From: Cubamyces lactineus
Taxonomy: Eukaryota; Basidiomycota; Agaricomycetes; Polyporales; Polyporaceae
Assembly: GCA_022376465.1 (NCBI GenBank)
Contig: JACDTU010000033.1
Location: 1-64,000, forward strand
DNA: 64,000 bases
Reading direction: 5' to 3'
Shown here in pieces: positions 30,683-45,000 of this stretch. Within the stretch, counting starts at the first letter, position 1; the number at the start of each line of letters is the position of its first letter. The notes beneath the pieces were generated by a model. It ran no database searches and was not told the origin of the DNA. It saw only the letters and a list, made by a program, of their open reading frames with translations. Both the position numbers and the translations under genes were made by a program.

Positions 30683-33407
30683 ATGCAAGCACTCCAAGAC
30701 AGCCTCACGTCGCTTCTAGCATCACTACCGCCGCGCCCCATAGACAAGGGTGCCCTGGACGCGCTCGTAGAGCAGACTTTGGAAGAATGCAGATCGAAGG
30801 CAAGTCCCGAAACTTGGAAGAACAAGTGGGAGTATGCTCTGCGGAAAGACGTCTTCGACCTCGCTGTGAGTTCGTTCAAGACTGCAACACCGTATCCCCA
30901 TTCATCGTCGCCCCTTGCATTCAGGCGACGGAGGGTCAAGCTCTCAAGGAACGCGAGACGAAGTACTACGACGACTTGAGCGACCGGCTCGACCTCATAC
31001 TCACATTCACCGAACACGGTCTGTAACCTACCCGCTTTGACCATCCCCCGCAACACCATGACGCTCACCTCGCGTCTCGCCCGTAGACGCGTGCGACCCG
31101 GTCTTCGCGTTCAACGTCCTCCAAGATCTGCTCGAGACCCAGACGATTGCTTCGTGCTCACACATATTCTCGTGGATCGAGCTGCGCGCGGACCGCCTGA
31201 CGGCGGGCATGATCCCCCAGAAGGGCAAGGCGCTCGTCCTCCTCCGCACGCTCAACGACCTCCTGCGCAGGCTGTCGAAGATGGGGTCGACGACGATGTT
31301 CTGCGGGCGGATATTGACGTTCTTGAGCAGGGTGTTTCCGCTGGGCGAGCGTAGTGGCGTCAACTTGCGGGGAGAGTATGGGCCAATGTGGGAGGGTCCT
31401 GGTGCGAAGGGGCTTGAGAAGAAGGACGAGGATGCCAAAATGGAGGTAGACGAAGCAGCGGAGGAGCAAGCAGCGAGAGATGCAGAGAGGAAACGCAAGG
31501 AGAAGGAAGGTGCGTAGTATGCCATCTTTCCGCCGCGGGACTTCGGCTCAAATTACAATACATAGATTTTTACTACACGTTTTGGTCACTGCAACTCCCC
31601 TTCTCCAGGCCACCACTGTTTGCAGAACCTCAGACATTCCCAGCGTTCAAAGAGGCAGTCGACAAAGTGCTCCCAGTTATCAAGGAGGCAACCGCGAAGG
31701 AGCGCGCGCTCATGGGCAACAAGTCGTCCAGTGGATCTGGAGCCGCCTCGGGTTCGCTTAAGCGAAAACGTGAAAGTGGATCAAACAGCACTCCCAATGG
31801 CGAATACTACTTCGCTAAGTATCTCACCAGTCCTGAGCTGCTCGATCTCGAGGTACACGCTCTCTATAGACCTTTGCCGTTCAATTGTTGAATACACCTC
31901 CATGCATAGATCGCGGACACGCATTTCAGAAGACAGTTCCTCTTCCAGCTGCTCATCCAGCTCCACCACCTTCTCACATTCACCCAATCCGCAAAGGATA
32001 AATGGGCGAACTATAGAAATCGCTCACTCCTTTTCAACTTCACTCTCGAGCCTGCGGACGCGCAATGGGTGCAGGAAACAATCACGCGGGCCATGGGGGA
32101 ATTGCGGCAAACTGCGCCATCTGGAGGCGCGTTCGCAGATACGGTGCAGGTGATCCTCGAACGCGAGAAGAACTGGGTGAAGTGGAAGAACGACCTCTGT
32201 CCGCAATTCGACCGCGAGCCATGGAGCGAGGAGGTCGAGATCGATGGAGAGAAGCGTCGTGTGGGTCTCGAGGAGGCGACGGAGGTAGTACGCAAGAAGA
32301 TGAGGATGGACCCTGAGGAGTGGCCACACCGCTATGGTAGCGAGCCACTCACGGAGATCTGGGAAATGGGCTACCGGGATTTGCGCGACCTGGAGCGTTA
32401 TTTCCAGTCAGTCTTCACATGCTTCTTCGTGGGCCGGTGTAGGAGCGCTGACGCCATGTTTGTACCCGTGCGATGCAGGCCTGGGGATGTCAAAGACTTT
32501 GTCAAGAAGGTCAAGCAGGAGGACGCGCGCATCGAGATGCGCAGGAAGCAACTCATGCAACGTGCCGAACGTCTGGCGCAGGCCCGTGCGAGGTCGGCCG
32601 CGCCCAAGGACAGTGCAAACGCGCCAGGGCTTCCAGCCATCACCAACGCCGTACCCTTGAATCCTCCAGCTCAAGCCGTGCCTGCGGCGTCTGCGTCACC
32701 AGAATCGCAGGCAGCAGCTCGACAGAATATGCCAAGTGCATCGACGCCTACACCCGCACCGTTACACCCATCACTGCCTGCGAAGCCTGGAACGACACCA
32801 GTGCCAGGCGAGAGTGCGGCAGCTTCACCTGCCCGGGTAGCTACACCCAACCCCCAACCGGCACCCGCACCGGCAGCGTCTGTACCTGCTCCTGCACCTA
32901 CTCCTGCGCCAGCGCCCGCACCGGAGCCGGCTCCCATCGTCCTCCCACCAGATGATATGATTCAGAAGTATGAAGAGGTACGCATATTCCTGTGCCTTCT
33001 GCAGCCTTCTCTCTGCAGTGGTAACGAGAGAAACGCTGATCGTACCTCTGTGATGGCAGAACAAGCAACGGTGGTCCTGGCTTGCGCTGCGAACAGCGCG
33101 TGATCAGTATCTACAACACTTTGGGAAGATCGGCACCGGAGACATCGTCCTCCTTGCCCAGGAGATTGAGAAGGAGCGGCAGGAGCGGGAAAAAGCGGCC
33201 GCAGAGAAGGAGGCCGCGGCGGCACTCCAGGCCTCTGCGAGCCCTGCACCACCTGCAACCGTACCGGAGGCGAACGAGGGCGGGAAGGAAGCCAAGACCG
33301 ACGCCGCTCCTGCGGACCAGCCTACAAGTTCAACAGAAGGTGCTCCTTCTGAGCAGAAGGCTGAGAAGGACGCGGAGGGCGACGTGAAGATGGAGGAGCG
33401 ACAATGA
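30683..33407 (+). CDS. THO complex subunit 1 (Hpr1/THOC1)
   Basis: Component of the nuclear THO/TREX complex, which couples transcription to mRNP assembly and export and limits R-loops. Exons: 30683-30865, 30925-31018, 31087-31509, 31566-31852, 31910-32406, 32479-32977 and 33060-33407 (776 residues). Family blocks include [80 protein letters not shown] and [20 protein letters not shown]; the last lies in the region that forms a death-like fold in animal THOC1. An Ala/Pro-rich low-complexity stretch and an acidic C-terminus follow. The 72-nt intron 32407-32478 has no in-frame stop, so its retention would add 24 residues. Confidence 0.92.
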
Positions 33408-34002
33408 TTCAGACGAATGCTTGGACAACGGGTGTACGCTTTTCGCGGGTGGTAGCGCAGCAATGCATTTGGACTGGACGTCGTCTGGTTGGTGTTTCTG
33501 TATACCCATCACTCCGAGTCTTGTGTTTGCTGCGATAGTCGGAACCGCTATGACGACATTATAAGGGCGCAGCGCCATATGGTCTCTTCGACTGTTGCCT
33601 AGTCCTCGTCGGGCCTCGTTCGGTCGTCGGATGCTTTGAGGCGTTGTACATTTGTCAGTAGGTACTTGTGCTTAAAGCAGGAGCCAGTCAGAAAGAACTA
33701 GACAGCGCCTAGATGGGGTGTGGGACTGGAATTGCTCATCCAGTCGTAGCTAGAATGCGTATCGACCACGGCTGGGATGTGCGTACCTTGTGCTACGCCA
33801 GAGAAAAGGTGTAGTTGCGGGCCGGCAAAGACCGCGATCAGAGCGAGCGAGAGGAGAGAGCGATCGAGGGCACCGGTAAATACGCAGAGATGCAAATCGA
33901 TAAATACTAGCTGCCACCTTCCGCTCTCCCTGCTTCCGTCCGACATCCACCTTGCCCCGCCGCTGAGCTATTCCCCACACTTCAACCACGACCACGACAA
34001 CA
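33408..34002. other. Intergenic with promoter of the UDP-glucose 4-epimerase gene
   Basis: A 595-bp stretch. A TATA-like cgataaatac sits at about 33897-33906, roughly 100 bp before the start codon, followed by a C/T-rich leader up to the ATG. No gene is recognised. Confidence 0.5.
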
Positions 34003-35552
<1,550 letters not shown>

Positions 35553-36418
35553 CGATATCACTCGCGCGGGGGAGCACGCATGCAGAGGTCATACTAGAAG
35601 AAGGCAGACGAAGCTCTGATCCAAAGAGACCGACCGACTACCCACTCTAATTGCTCCCGGTGGCGCCGACTCCTCCGGGTCGCCGGCGAGCGTTCGGACA
35701 ATAGTATGTATGCTTGAGTAGAAGTCGGTGTACTGAATGTACAGTACTGCTATATACCAGCTCGTATTGCTGATGGCTTTAATCCGAGCTGTCGATGAGA
35801 TGCGTGATTCGGGCGCTTGGCAGCACTCTCAGGTGAGCGATACACGGACTTCCTCCCCGAGCATGAACTTACTGTGCAGTCAGGTGCAATGCCGACATTG
35901 AACTCTGAACGGCAGTACAATTGGCCCTGTGTACTCTCCCGTGTTCATTGACGATGCGCAAAGTCTTGCCGTGCCCACATTGTACGCGAAAACAAGCTGA
36001 AAAGTACCGCAGTGCCCAGCGACAGCCTCCGAGGTTGGCTGGGAGAGCACCTGCACTATTCATACCTAGCGCAACCCCGCTCAATGGTCCACCCTCCTGA
36101 TACGCTCCCCGTCCTTCCCGTGATAAGCACTCCTGAGAGAAAGCTTCTCTAACCTCCACCGCGTCCGGCGCACGCCTGATCACTTGACGTCTTCCCCAGG
36201 TCTGCTGGGCTCCGGAAGCCCTCTTAGGCCCCCTCGGTGTGCCACGCCCAGAGGCAGGGATGCTTCTAGGGAACGTCGGTGGCTCCCGCCCCGCAGCGCT
36301 GGAAGTCCATTCACGTCGGACTGTTGGTAGTTTGTCAGGTGGGGCGTGTATATAGCTCGAGGGCTGCTGGGCGTGCTGGGGAGACTCCCGAGGTCCACGG
36401 TCGCTCGCCTTGCACGCC
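35553..36418. other. Intergenic, promoter region of the MFS transporter
   Basis: An 866-bp stretch. Minus-strand frames of 183 and 240 codons (35869-36420, 36180-36902) overlap each other and the transporter's first exons, with no recognisable domains, so they are not called. Confidence 0.4.
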
Positions 36419-39037
36419 ATGCCGTTCGGGATCCTTGGTGAGTCGCGTCTTCCTTTCGCTCGCCCTCTGAATCCCAGAAGCCTCGTACGTCATCGATCCT
36501 TCGGTGGGCCGCACGCGCTCTGGCCGTCGAAAGGCGTACATCGGACATTGAGCTTCTGTATCGTGCGGGCCGCGGGGACCCGCTGGCACGATCCGAGTGG
36601 CTGATTATGCGCATACAGAGGACCAGTACCTGGAGAAGGTGCCTGGAACGGGCCTGCTCTCCGACCAGGGTATCGTGCACGGGCACGAAGTCGCGATCGA
36701 CCTGAAGCGCGGGACGGGAAAGTACGCACACGTCGTGCTCATTCCGCAGCCTTCGGATGATCCTGCAGATCCGTGCGTATCGCTCGCAGCATAGAAGAGT
36801 GCCGGGGGCTGATTTTGGGTCGGGCGTTGCTGCTATGGTGTAGACTAAATTGGCCGCGGTGGAAGAAGGAGGCGTGTTTCTGGACGCTGTGAGTGTAGCC
36901 ACCGATGAATTCTGTGGGTTTATGCGAGTTCCTCAAGCGGGGACCATGGTCTAGCGCGTTCGCAGCAAGCCTGGATGGCGCGCTCTCTCCCATGGTTGGG
37001 CCGGGGTACGTGCTGCTGGCGAAGCAGTTCAACGTGTCAGTGGACAACGTCACTTCGTCGTTCGGGTTCATCCTCCTTGGCCTTGGCATCTTCATGTACG
37101 TCAATCATCCACGATGTCAACCCAAATCGTCATCACTCACACTGCAGCATAGGCTAGCTCAGAATGCTCTGGCGGTCAAATACGGCCATAGGATCGTCTA
37201 TCTCTTTTCCGTCTCCTTGGTACGCCCGTCCACAACGGTTTAAAATGATTCCATGAATATTCCCTTTTGCCTTAGATGTTCATATCATGCATCTGGTGTG
37301 CACTCAGCCCCAACCTGGCATCTATACGTGCATCGCGGTTCTTCCAGGGGTTCGGCATGTCCGCGTTGCAGAGGTAAGGCAATTCATCCGAAGTGCTACT
37401 TACCACCTGTTGCGATCGTTGACTCGCCATTGTTATAGCTTGGTAGCGTCGACGCTAGAACAGATATACTGGTGCGTCTTGCATACACGCTCAATGAGGA
37501 TGAGAGTTCTGCACTAACACTTTCCGTTTGTAGCGTACATGAGCGGGGTTCGCGTTCCGTAATCTGGAGTTTCTCTATCATGGCTGGCATTACACTGTTA
37601 GTCCAGCCCATCCTCACGCGTTCGGAGAAGCGAATTGACGGCATTGAATAGGGGGCCGCTCATCTGCAGCTACGTCATACAAAACCTGTCCTGGGAGTTC
37701 GGGTTCTGGTTCGTCAGCATACCTCTCGGACTAAGCGTCCTTATGGTCTTTTTCTTCGTCCCCGAGGCAAGCAAATTTCTCATTTTCAGTCCATTGTGAA
37801 GATTAGATAACTCATCTACGTAGACAACATACAAACGCGCAGACGTCACCAAAGTCCAATCTTTGAAGAGGCAAAGCAGCGACGAAGGCAGCATGGAGAA
37901 GGCCATCGCTGCGAGCGACGTCGAGAGCGTCAACTCTGGCTCGTCGCTACCGGCACCACCGACGTATCTGTCGCAGCTGAAGATCTGGCACGGGGCTTTG
38001 TCAGACGAGAGCATCTGGAGGATCTTCTTAAGGCCGTTCCCGTTCTTGCTGTCCCCCGTGGTACGACCAAGGATTTCATTGGTTGACTGAGTCATCATAC
38101 TGACCCGGTACTGATACAGACATACTTCTTGTTCTTGACGCATGGCATGCAGACGGTGTGGCTGAGTGCGTCCATTTGGTCGACCGGAATCTTCCGTTGC
38201 TGACTCTCGCCGCTAGGCTTGGTACCGCTCTGTTCGTCAACGATCTTCACATTGGAGTACAACTTCGACGCCGCACAGATCGTCAGTTCCCTCTCACGCC
38301 CCTCCTTTTGAGTGAGGTACACTGATATACTGACATACATGGGACCCAAAGGGCTTGACTAACCTCGGTGGCATCGTCGGCATCGTGCTCGCCATGCTCG
38401 TCGTTGGGCCACTCAACGACTGGGGCATCGTCTGGATCTCGAAGCGGAATGGGGGCATATACGAGCCTGAGTTCCGGCTTGCCTTCATGTTCAGCATGCT
38501 GTTCGGAGTGTTCGGGTACGTCGGATGGGCGGTCGGGAACGACCACCACATGCCCTGGATTGGGGCGGTGGCCTGCATAACGTATGTCCGACCAGTTAGA
38601 TTCGTAACTATGCCTGACCGACTACGAACAGGATGCTGAACTTCAGCATCGTCGTCTCCGGCTCGGCGGCGGTCACGTACCTGCTCGACACGCACGGCAC
38701 GAACGCGCTCCACATCCTCGCTTTGAGCAACTTCGGGAAGAACATGGTCCTCTACGGCTCGACGTTCTTCGCGAACGGGATGGTGCTCAGCCGCGGCGTG
38801 AAGGTGTCGCTGCTCATCCTCGGCGCGTGCCAGGCGTTCTGCTGGCTCGCGTCCATCCCGATGTACATCTTTGGGAAGCGCGTCAGGTCTTTCGTGAGTC
38901 GCCGTTTGCTGCTATGGAGATTAGTTGTCTATCGGTACTGAGTGATGTGCTGTTGATAGCTTGCGCGCCACCCTCATCTCTTCCGAGGAGAGCTTTCGGA
39001 GAACGACCGTTTAATGCGTCAGGCAGACAAAGAGTAG
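36419..39037 (+). CDS. Major facilitator superfamily transporter
   Basis: A 12-helix secondary transporter, probably a plasma-membrane drug/proton antiporter-like carrier; substrate unknown. Fourteen exons: 36419-36437, 36619-36772, 36844-37095, 37153-37219, 37276-37373, 37439-37471, 37534-37596, 37652-37766, 37824-38060, 38120-38165, 38217-38281, 38352-38581, 38632-38893 and 38960-39037, giving 572 residues with consistent phases. The 19-nt first exon supplies MPFGILE, followed by VPGTGLL and LNWPRWKKEA, a common N-terminus of fungal MFS proteins. Hydrophobic segments and a charged central loop (about residues 270-340) follow, then WISKRNGG and the C-terminal GKRVRSFLARHP. The eighth intron begins with GC (AG|GCAAGC). 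Confidence 0.9.
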
Positions 39038-42000
39038 AAGAATTGGTGTATTCAACCCTCACGTGTAAATGCTGCGTGATCAATGTAGGGTTCTAGGTAG
39101 AACACATCAGGTTTCCGTCTCAGGCCGATAACATTACTGCTCTCCAAATCAGCGCGGTACGCCAGGATATTTGAGACCTTAGAGTACTAGGATATCATGC
39201 AAGATACCATGGAGCTCTAGGAGGATGAGAAGGTGGACTGTTAGACGCTTGCTTACTGTCTCGATATGGAGGTTGTCACACAACAATATACAACGCCACG
39301 TTTCCGTGACGACATGTCACATAAACGACTTATAGATTCTTGTTCGAGGTTCGTGACCAAAGGTTCACGAAATTGCACTTCGAGCTTCTCTACCTTGGGC
39401 TGCAAGCAGCTTTGCACACACCAATCCTAGAAATCGAGGTTGTAGCTCTTACATCTGCATGGGAACTATACTATCGCCTCAATCATGAGCCGACCCATAT
39501 GAGAGAATCAAGGACCGTCGCTGGGCTCGTACTCAGGTTCACAGTTCACGGATATTACTTGGCGAAGCCTCCCTAGGCCAAACTCTCTGTCCATACCGCC
39601 TGTCACCTGAAGTCGATTCGTGTGCAAGCCGAAGAATAGATTTGTGGGCGCATGAGAGCGAGCGGGTATGCACCATGGACCGCGGAGATGGTGGGCACAT
39701 CGACGCGAGCCAGACGGGCACCTTCCTGAACCTTCGTCCAAGTTGACTTTCACCACTTTCACATTGCCATGGAAGTAGGGTGGGTGGACGTCCTCGTATT
39801 GGGGTCTGAAGCTAGCTATGCTGTCGCGGAAGCGGCGGTCTCGTCTCATCTGAGGCTGATGGCGACATCCAAGAGCCGTGGCGTCAGCTAAATAGCGCTC
39901 AGGTGTGAATTCTTTAGGCGTGTCGTTCTGAAGCCACCCTCACATCTGAGCAATTTGACCTGAATGCCCAGTGAGTGCCGCGGAGAAGGTAAGAAGACCA
40001 AGATGACGCATCGTAACTGGTTGCCAAGGTCTCATCACAGGACATCTGCAAAACCCTCTGATGCCAGAGCATGCAACAAACTATGTGCGGATGGGTTGCA
40101 ACTTGTTGGGCGTGCTCATCATATGGGCTTCTGGTTCCAGGTCCGGCGCTGTGGTACATGCCGGCCACGGGCCTGCAAAAGTGCAAAGCGCCGGGATCTA
40201 TGCTATGCCGACACCTCTAAAATGAACGATCACAACGCAACGGATATCTTGTCAGCAAGCTGTCCACTCACGTTTACACCTTGTTTCATAGTCCGGGGGA
40301 CGAATTGCTTGCTCAGTTGTGGAGCATGGAGCTGGATGAAGGTCCGTGATGCGACAGACGGCGCTTCTGAGATGCATGGACTGTAATGAACCCTCGAGGA
40401 AAGCCTGGCAGTGTCGACTTCTGCGGGCTTTTACTCATGGATGTCAGCAGCGTCCGGTGTGATGCATGACGACACGAACTCACTCATGACTGAACCTTGG
40501 AGGTCGCCGCCCGGTAGCATTGCCGTCCCAAACCCGCCCGCATCCACAGACCACGGCAGGAACTCCCGGCGATGGCGTGCGAGCAAGTGGTCAGCGAGAC
40601 GATTCCTCCTGTGGCCTAGTCGAACGCTCCTAGCGGCGGTATAACACATAATGATCGTCAGTACCATATCCAATCGAGAGCTAGTGTGCGTCACGTACGC
40701 AACTGATTACGGTATCCGCTGACAAACCGCTTCCAGGGAGAGGAGGGTTTCATGTATTTGGGCCGCGCCCACGTCCGCAGGCATCCTAGCAAAAGGATGT
40801 ATTGAGCCCGGCGTCGCCTCGCATGATCGCGACGGTATTGGCGAGCCGGTCTTATTCGTCTCTGGGTGGAGGATCTGGCCTTCCGAAGCCCAGGCGGGTC
40901 TCCATGGAGCGAGCGAATAGAACGACGTTGTTCTCCTGGTGCCTGAAAGTGTCTCTTAGCGTGGACGATACGGCCACTCTATCCACTGCGTAGTCGGCTA
41001 CCGTCGACTGCGTGCGTGTCTGCCGCGCGGACGACGCCATTGAATGAGCGGCCCGCACGGTCAGCCCGCCTGCCGTGTCTGTGCAGCGCGGCATGACGCA
41101 CACTGGACCCGCAGCTGCCCGCCAGAGCAGACCGAGAAAGTCGTAGCCGGGCGTTCGCCGCCCGTGGAGAAGACGGCGGCGCATACATCCTACGACGTCG
41201 CACGCCGTTATCGAGTGCTCCCGGCGCCAACCCGGGGCCGGGCCAGGGAGGGACGTGACCGATTCCCCGGGGTGACGCGTCCGGGTTTCCCATGAGAAGC
41301 GCGAAGCACGCCCGCGGACCAGGATTAGTCTCTCCGGCGAGCACCGCACCACACGCGTGCAATACCACCCGTTCGGGACGCGAAGCCTCGTCCGCTCGCA
41401 CCTCCTTGAACCCTCTCCATCACCGTTCCCCGCCGCAGAGAGTGCGTTGACAGCGTCGCGGGCTGCCGTATTGCCACACGACCCGCAGCGAGAGTTCGTC
41501 CGTATGGGCAATAGACTTCAATGCCTTTGCGCTCTGGACGTGGTTCGTCGGGATAGGCCCCGACGAAGCTGCCACCCAGGCGGACCGAGTCCGATGGTGC
41601 TGCTGGTGCTGGCCACGGGAGCGCCGCTGGAGACGTACTATACAGTCACTGTCCGCCAGGAGTGTGAACGCGCTGCCTAAAGACGTGCCTTTTCATATAT
41701 GAGCCGCCGGCGTGGCTGACGTGGGCACGCGGTCCAGGGCTACACTTGCCTTCTTTTCGCCCGCTCCCGCTGTCGGAAGGGCGCACGCGGAAGCGGAAGC
41801 CGTGACGTTTGCAGATATGCTACCGGCGATGGATCCTTGGGTCCCAGGCCTGCCATCATAGCCCAAGCACGATGAGTCAGGCGCACCAGACGCAGCGCGC
41901 AAAGGGAAGTGGTGTCGCACCATACGTTCGGTGGCATGTCATACAGCCTGTCGCATCGCTGGCACGAGCATTCCTGGCGCCGGACGTCGCTGGGGCGCAT

Positions 42001-45000
42001 CTCAGGGTCGAGACACTAGATGTGGCTTGGATCAGAAACGTCTGCGCTGCGCGATGGAACGGCGCGACTTGAATTGCATCGGTGGCGGTCAGCGTCGAGA
42101 TGGTACTCGTCAAGTCGACCGGGGACGCATGGGAACCCTATCGCTCCTCGAGGTCCCACCGCGCCCATGACACCTCTGCATGAGGAGTCATCTCCCAATA
42201 CTAGAGGCCATGGGAGCTGACGAGCATTGAGCACCCGGATCGCACATTCTACGTCTCAGCGCCGCCGCGCTGCGCTTCGACAAACAAGACGCGTCTTCCT
42301 CGAGCTCCGTTCCCTACATAGGTCAAGAGCAAAGTCACGTTCGTCCACGATGCAGCACGACCACACGAAGCTCACCGCGTATGCGAAGGAGCGTTATCTT
42401 CTGATCCATGCAGTGAATGAAACACGAGTTGACCCATGTCTATCTCGCGTCGGTCCTCACGCACGCCGAGCAATTAAGCCGCCCTACAGCTGAACAGTTG
42501 TTCCTATTGGCCCCCGGGAACCGCTAAGAGACGGCGTGCGCGGAAGAGAGGAGAGTGGGGACCTTATGGCATCCCGACCGCAGTCCAGCTCTTCATACGA
42601 CATTGACAGCACGAACGCTGCGCCGAAGACTCGAAGCCTGCGTCAGCGTGCCTCGCCGTGTCGTTGTGCCCAGCGCAATGCAATCAGGACCTAGAAGCAT
42701 GTGCCATGTTAGCGCCCCTGTCAGTGCGTACTATGAAGTCGACTTGCGTGTACCGTGCGTCCATACCAGATTCACGCCAGTGGCAGTGGTATGTACTTTG
42801 TGAGGCTGGGCAGGACACCGTCAAATTGTACGGGAAGATCGCCAAATTTCCTCCCCTCGCGCGGTGTCTACACTCCGCATCCCCGCTCGCATGCCCGAGC
42901 AGCCCGGGCACGCATGTTTCAACCGGAGAGAGAAGAACGCTGAGCAGCCAGGGCCGCAGGCCGCCTCGCACCTGCGCCTTCTGACTTCTCAGTTCTGTAG
43001 CCTTCTCAGTCCTGCAGCCTTCGGGAGCTTCGACGCGTTCAGTCGTACGCGCACCGGGTTCTAGCGGTGTTCGCCAGAACACCACCGCCATGGTTTTGGC
43101 CCTTGTGCCGCGGGAGATGCCCGGGAAAAGTGTCAAGGGTGGTTAGCCGTGCGGATGGGTGGGCGGGCGGATGTAATACCGGATGCGAAGGCCGGGCGCT
43201 GCCGTGCGCGTGCGCGTCCAATGGCGGGTGGGGAGTCGTGCAGGTTCTGCGAGATAGCGGCTAGAGTGGCATCGATGGGCGCATAGGTAGCGATGCCAAT
43301 GCACGTACAATGGTGCTCGATGATCTAGGGATAGACGCGATACGACGAGACGCGCTAGGTCAGCTTGTAGGCCTGTGCATAGCGTGCATGGTGTACACGG
43401 TGCATGCTTGCACAGCGCCATGGATACAAGTTTCTCCAGGTTCATGGACAGGATAGGGAGACGACGATCATTCAATCGCGAGCTGCAATTTCAAGCAGGA
43501 GCGAGAGCCGCGCGCGAGGTACAAGGTACACAGTCATTACGACGAGGTACGGCGGGTGGACAGCCACCAGCCACTAGTGGTGCACTGGCATCAGCCGATC
43601 GAACAAGAGAAGAACGGACAATGCAGTTTGAACGCGAGCCGCCGCCCGTCTCCGTGATCTCCATCAACGCATGCGGGCGTGGGCGCGCAACATGAACACT
43701 GTAAGCGCACGACGCTCTGGAGTCCGGGACCTTGCGCTGTACAGCACATGCTGTAGACATACACTTGGAAGTCCGGGTGAGGTTGCAGAGACGTAGAGAG
43801 GGGAACCGCGAAGTCGAGCTTAAGCCCGTAAAGACCATGTGCCAGTGCCGCCGCAAGATCCTTGCATGAAGCACGCTCGTTGCCCCAACGCCCAGGAAGC
43901 TCGAATAAGCTCCAAGCACGGAGGCTTACGAGAGGTCGCGCGACCGACCCCGTAGCGCGGCCGATCGCGAGGCGAGGGGGCGCCGTCCGTGGCGAGCGGA
44001 GGGTGCCATCAGCCTGCGCGGCTGCGAACGCGCATCCCGCTGCGAGGTTGGGTTCAGAAGTCAGAATTCAGCCTTGGGAGTCGGAATGCGACCGCCGCGG
44101 GTGCGTGCTCGTCGGAGTGTTCGGTTAGTCTCGTTCTGTAACGGGAACGTCGCAGGCGTTGGAGTGCGAGACCGTGACTGCCTGCCTGGTAGGGTGCAAT
44201 AGGGTTCTGGTCCTGACGCTAGTGTACTGAATGACGCGTGTGGTCGTCGAGGTCCGTTGACCATGGGGGCGCCGAAAAGGGAGCTAGGGAACTCGCGAGA
44301 AACGCCGCCCTGGCGCTCATAGCCCGCTCGCTCATGTCAAAGGAGAAGTAGCCTTTCGAGGCACGCCAGCCCTGGCTGGAGCTGCGGATGCGGATTAGCA
44401 CCCTTGGCACGGGGGGCAGGTGGATACGCCGAGCGCGACCGCTCCGATGGACGTCCGGAAACGACGCAGGTAATTCAATGGAACGAGAACGCATTGAGAT
44501 TCGTGTGCGGCGCACATCTTTCGTCGAGCCTCGCCGAGCGCTGCCGAGGCCCTGCTTTCCCTCCTCGTGAGCTATTAACCGGTGATAGGTTGGGCGGCCT
44601 GATGCGAGCGCTCGGGTTTTACGAGCAGTGCTGCAGCCTGTTGGGCGCGGAGCCAGAAGGCGTGCGGAATGAGAGTGCCGTGTTCGCTGTGTCGGCCGGG
44701 GAAAAGGCGTTCCGTAGGGTATGAAGCCCGCCGAAAAGTTTGCGAATGTCGGGTCAAGATCCAACTTAGGTCAGGATCACGTACATGTTCATGTCGACGC
44801 GTCATGAGACTGGAAACCGAACCAAAAGTATAAGCATAACGTGTACGGTCGGGCAATGAGGCAACATGTGAGGAACGCCGTGCCTAGATCGGGTCCTCTT
44901 TCCTCGCAAGCTCTTCGTGGCACGCGCGGAGGCGAGCATCGTCGGGACATGCGAGAATCTCGCCACAAAGAGCGGCGGCGGGTGTTCGATGAGGCGCGGC

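Noticed and set aside
35869..36902. Overlapping minus-strand frames of 183 and 240 codons
   Set aside because: They overlap each other and the well-supported first exons of the MFS gene on the other strand; low-complexity, Arg-rich translations.
39508..39849. Possible gene remnant (minus strand, FHGNVKVVKVNLDEG and neighbouring frames)
   Set aside because: The translation looked protein-like for a short stretch but I could not connect frames or recognise a family.
40852..41511. 219-codon minus-strand frame in the gene desert
   Set aside because: No motif, Arg/Ser-rich, surrounded by similar chance frames in GC-rich DNA; kept only as part of the unexplained region.
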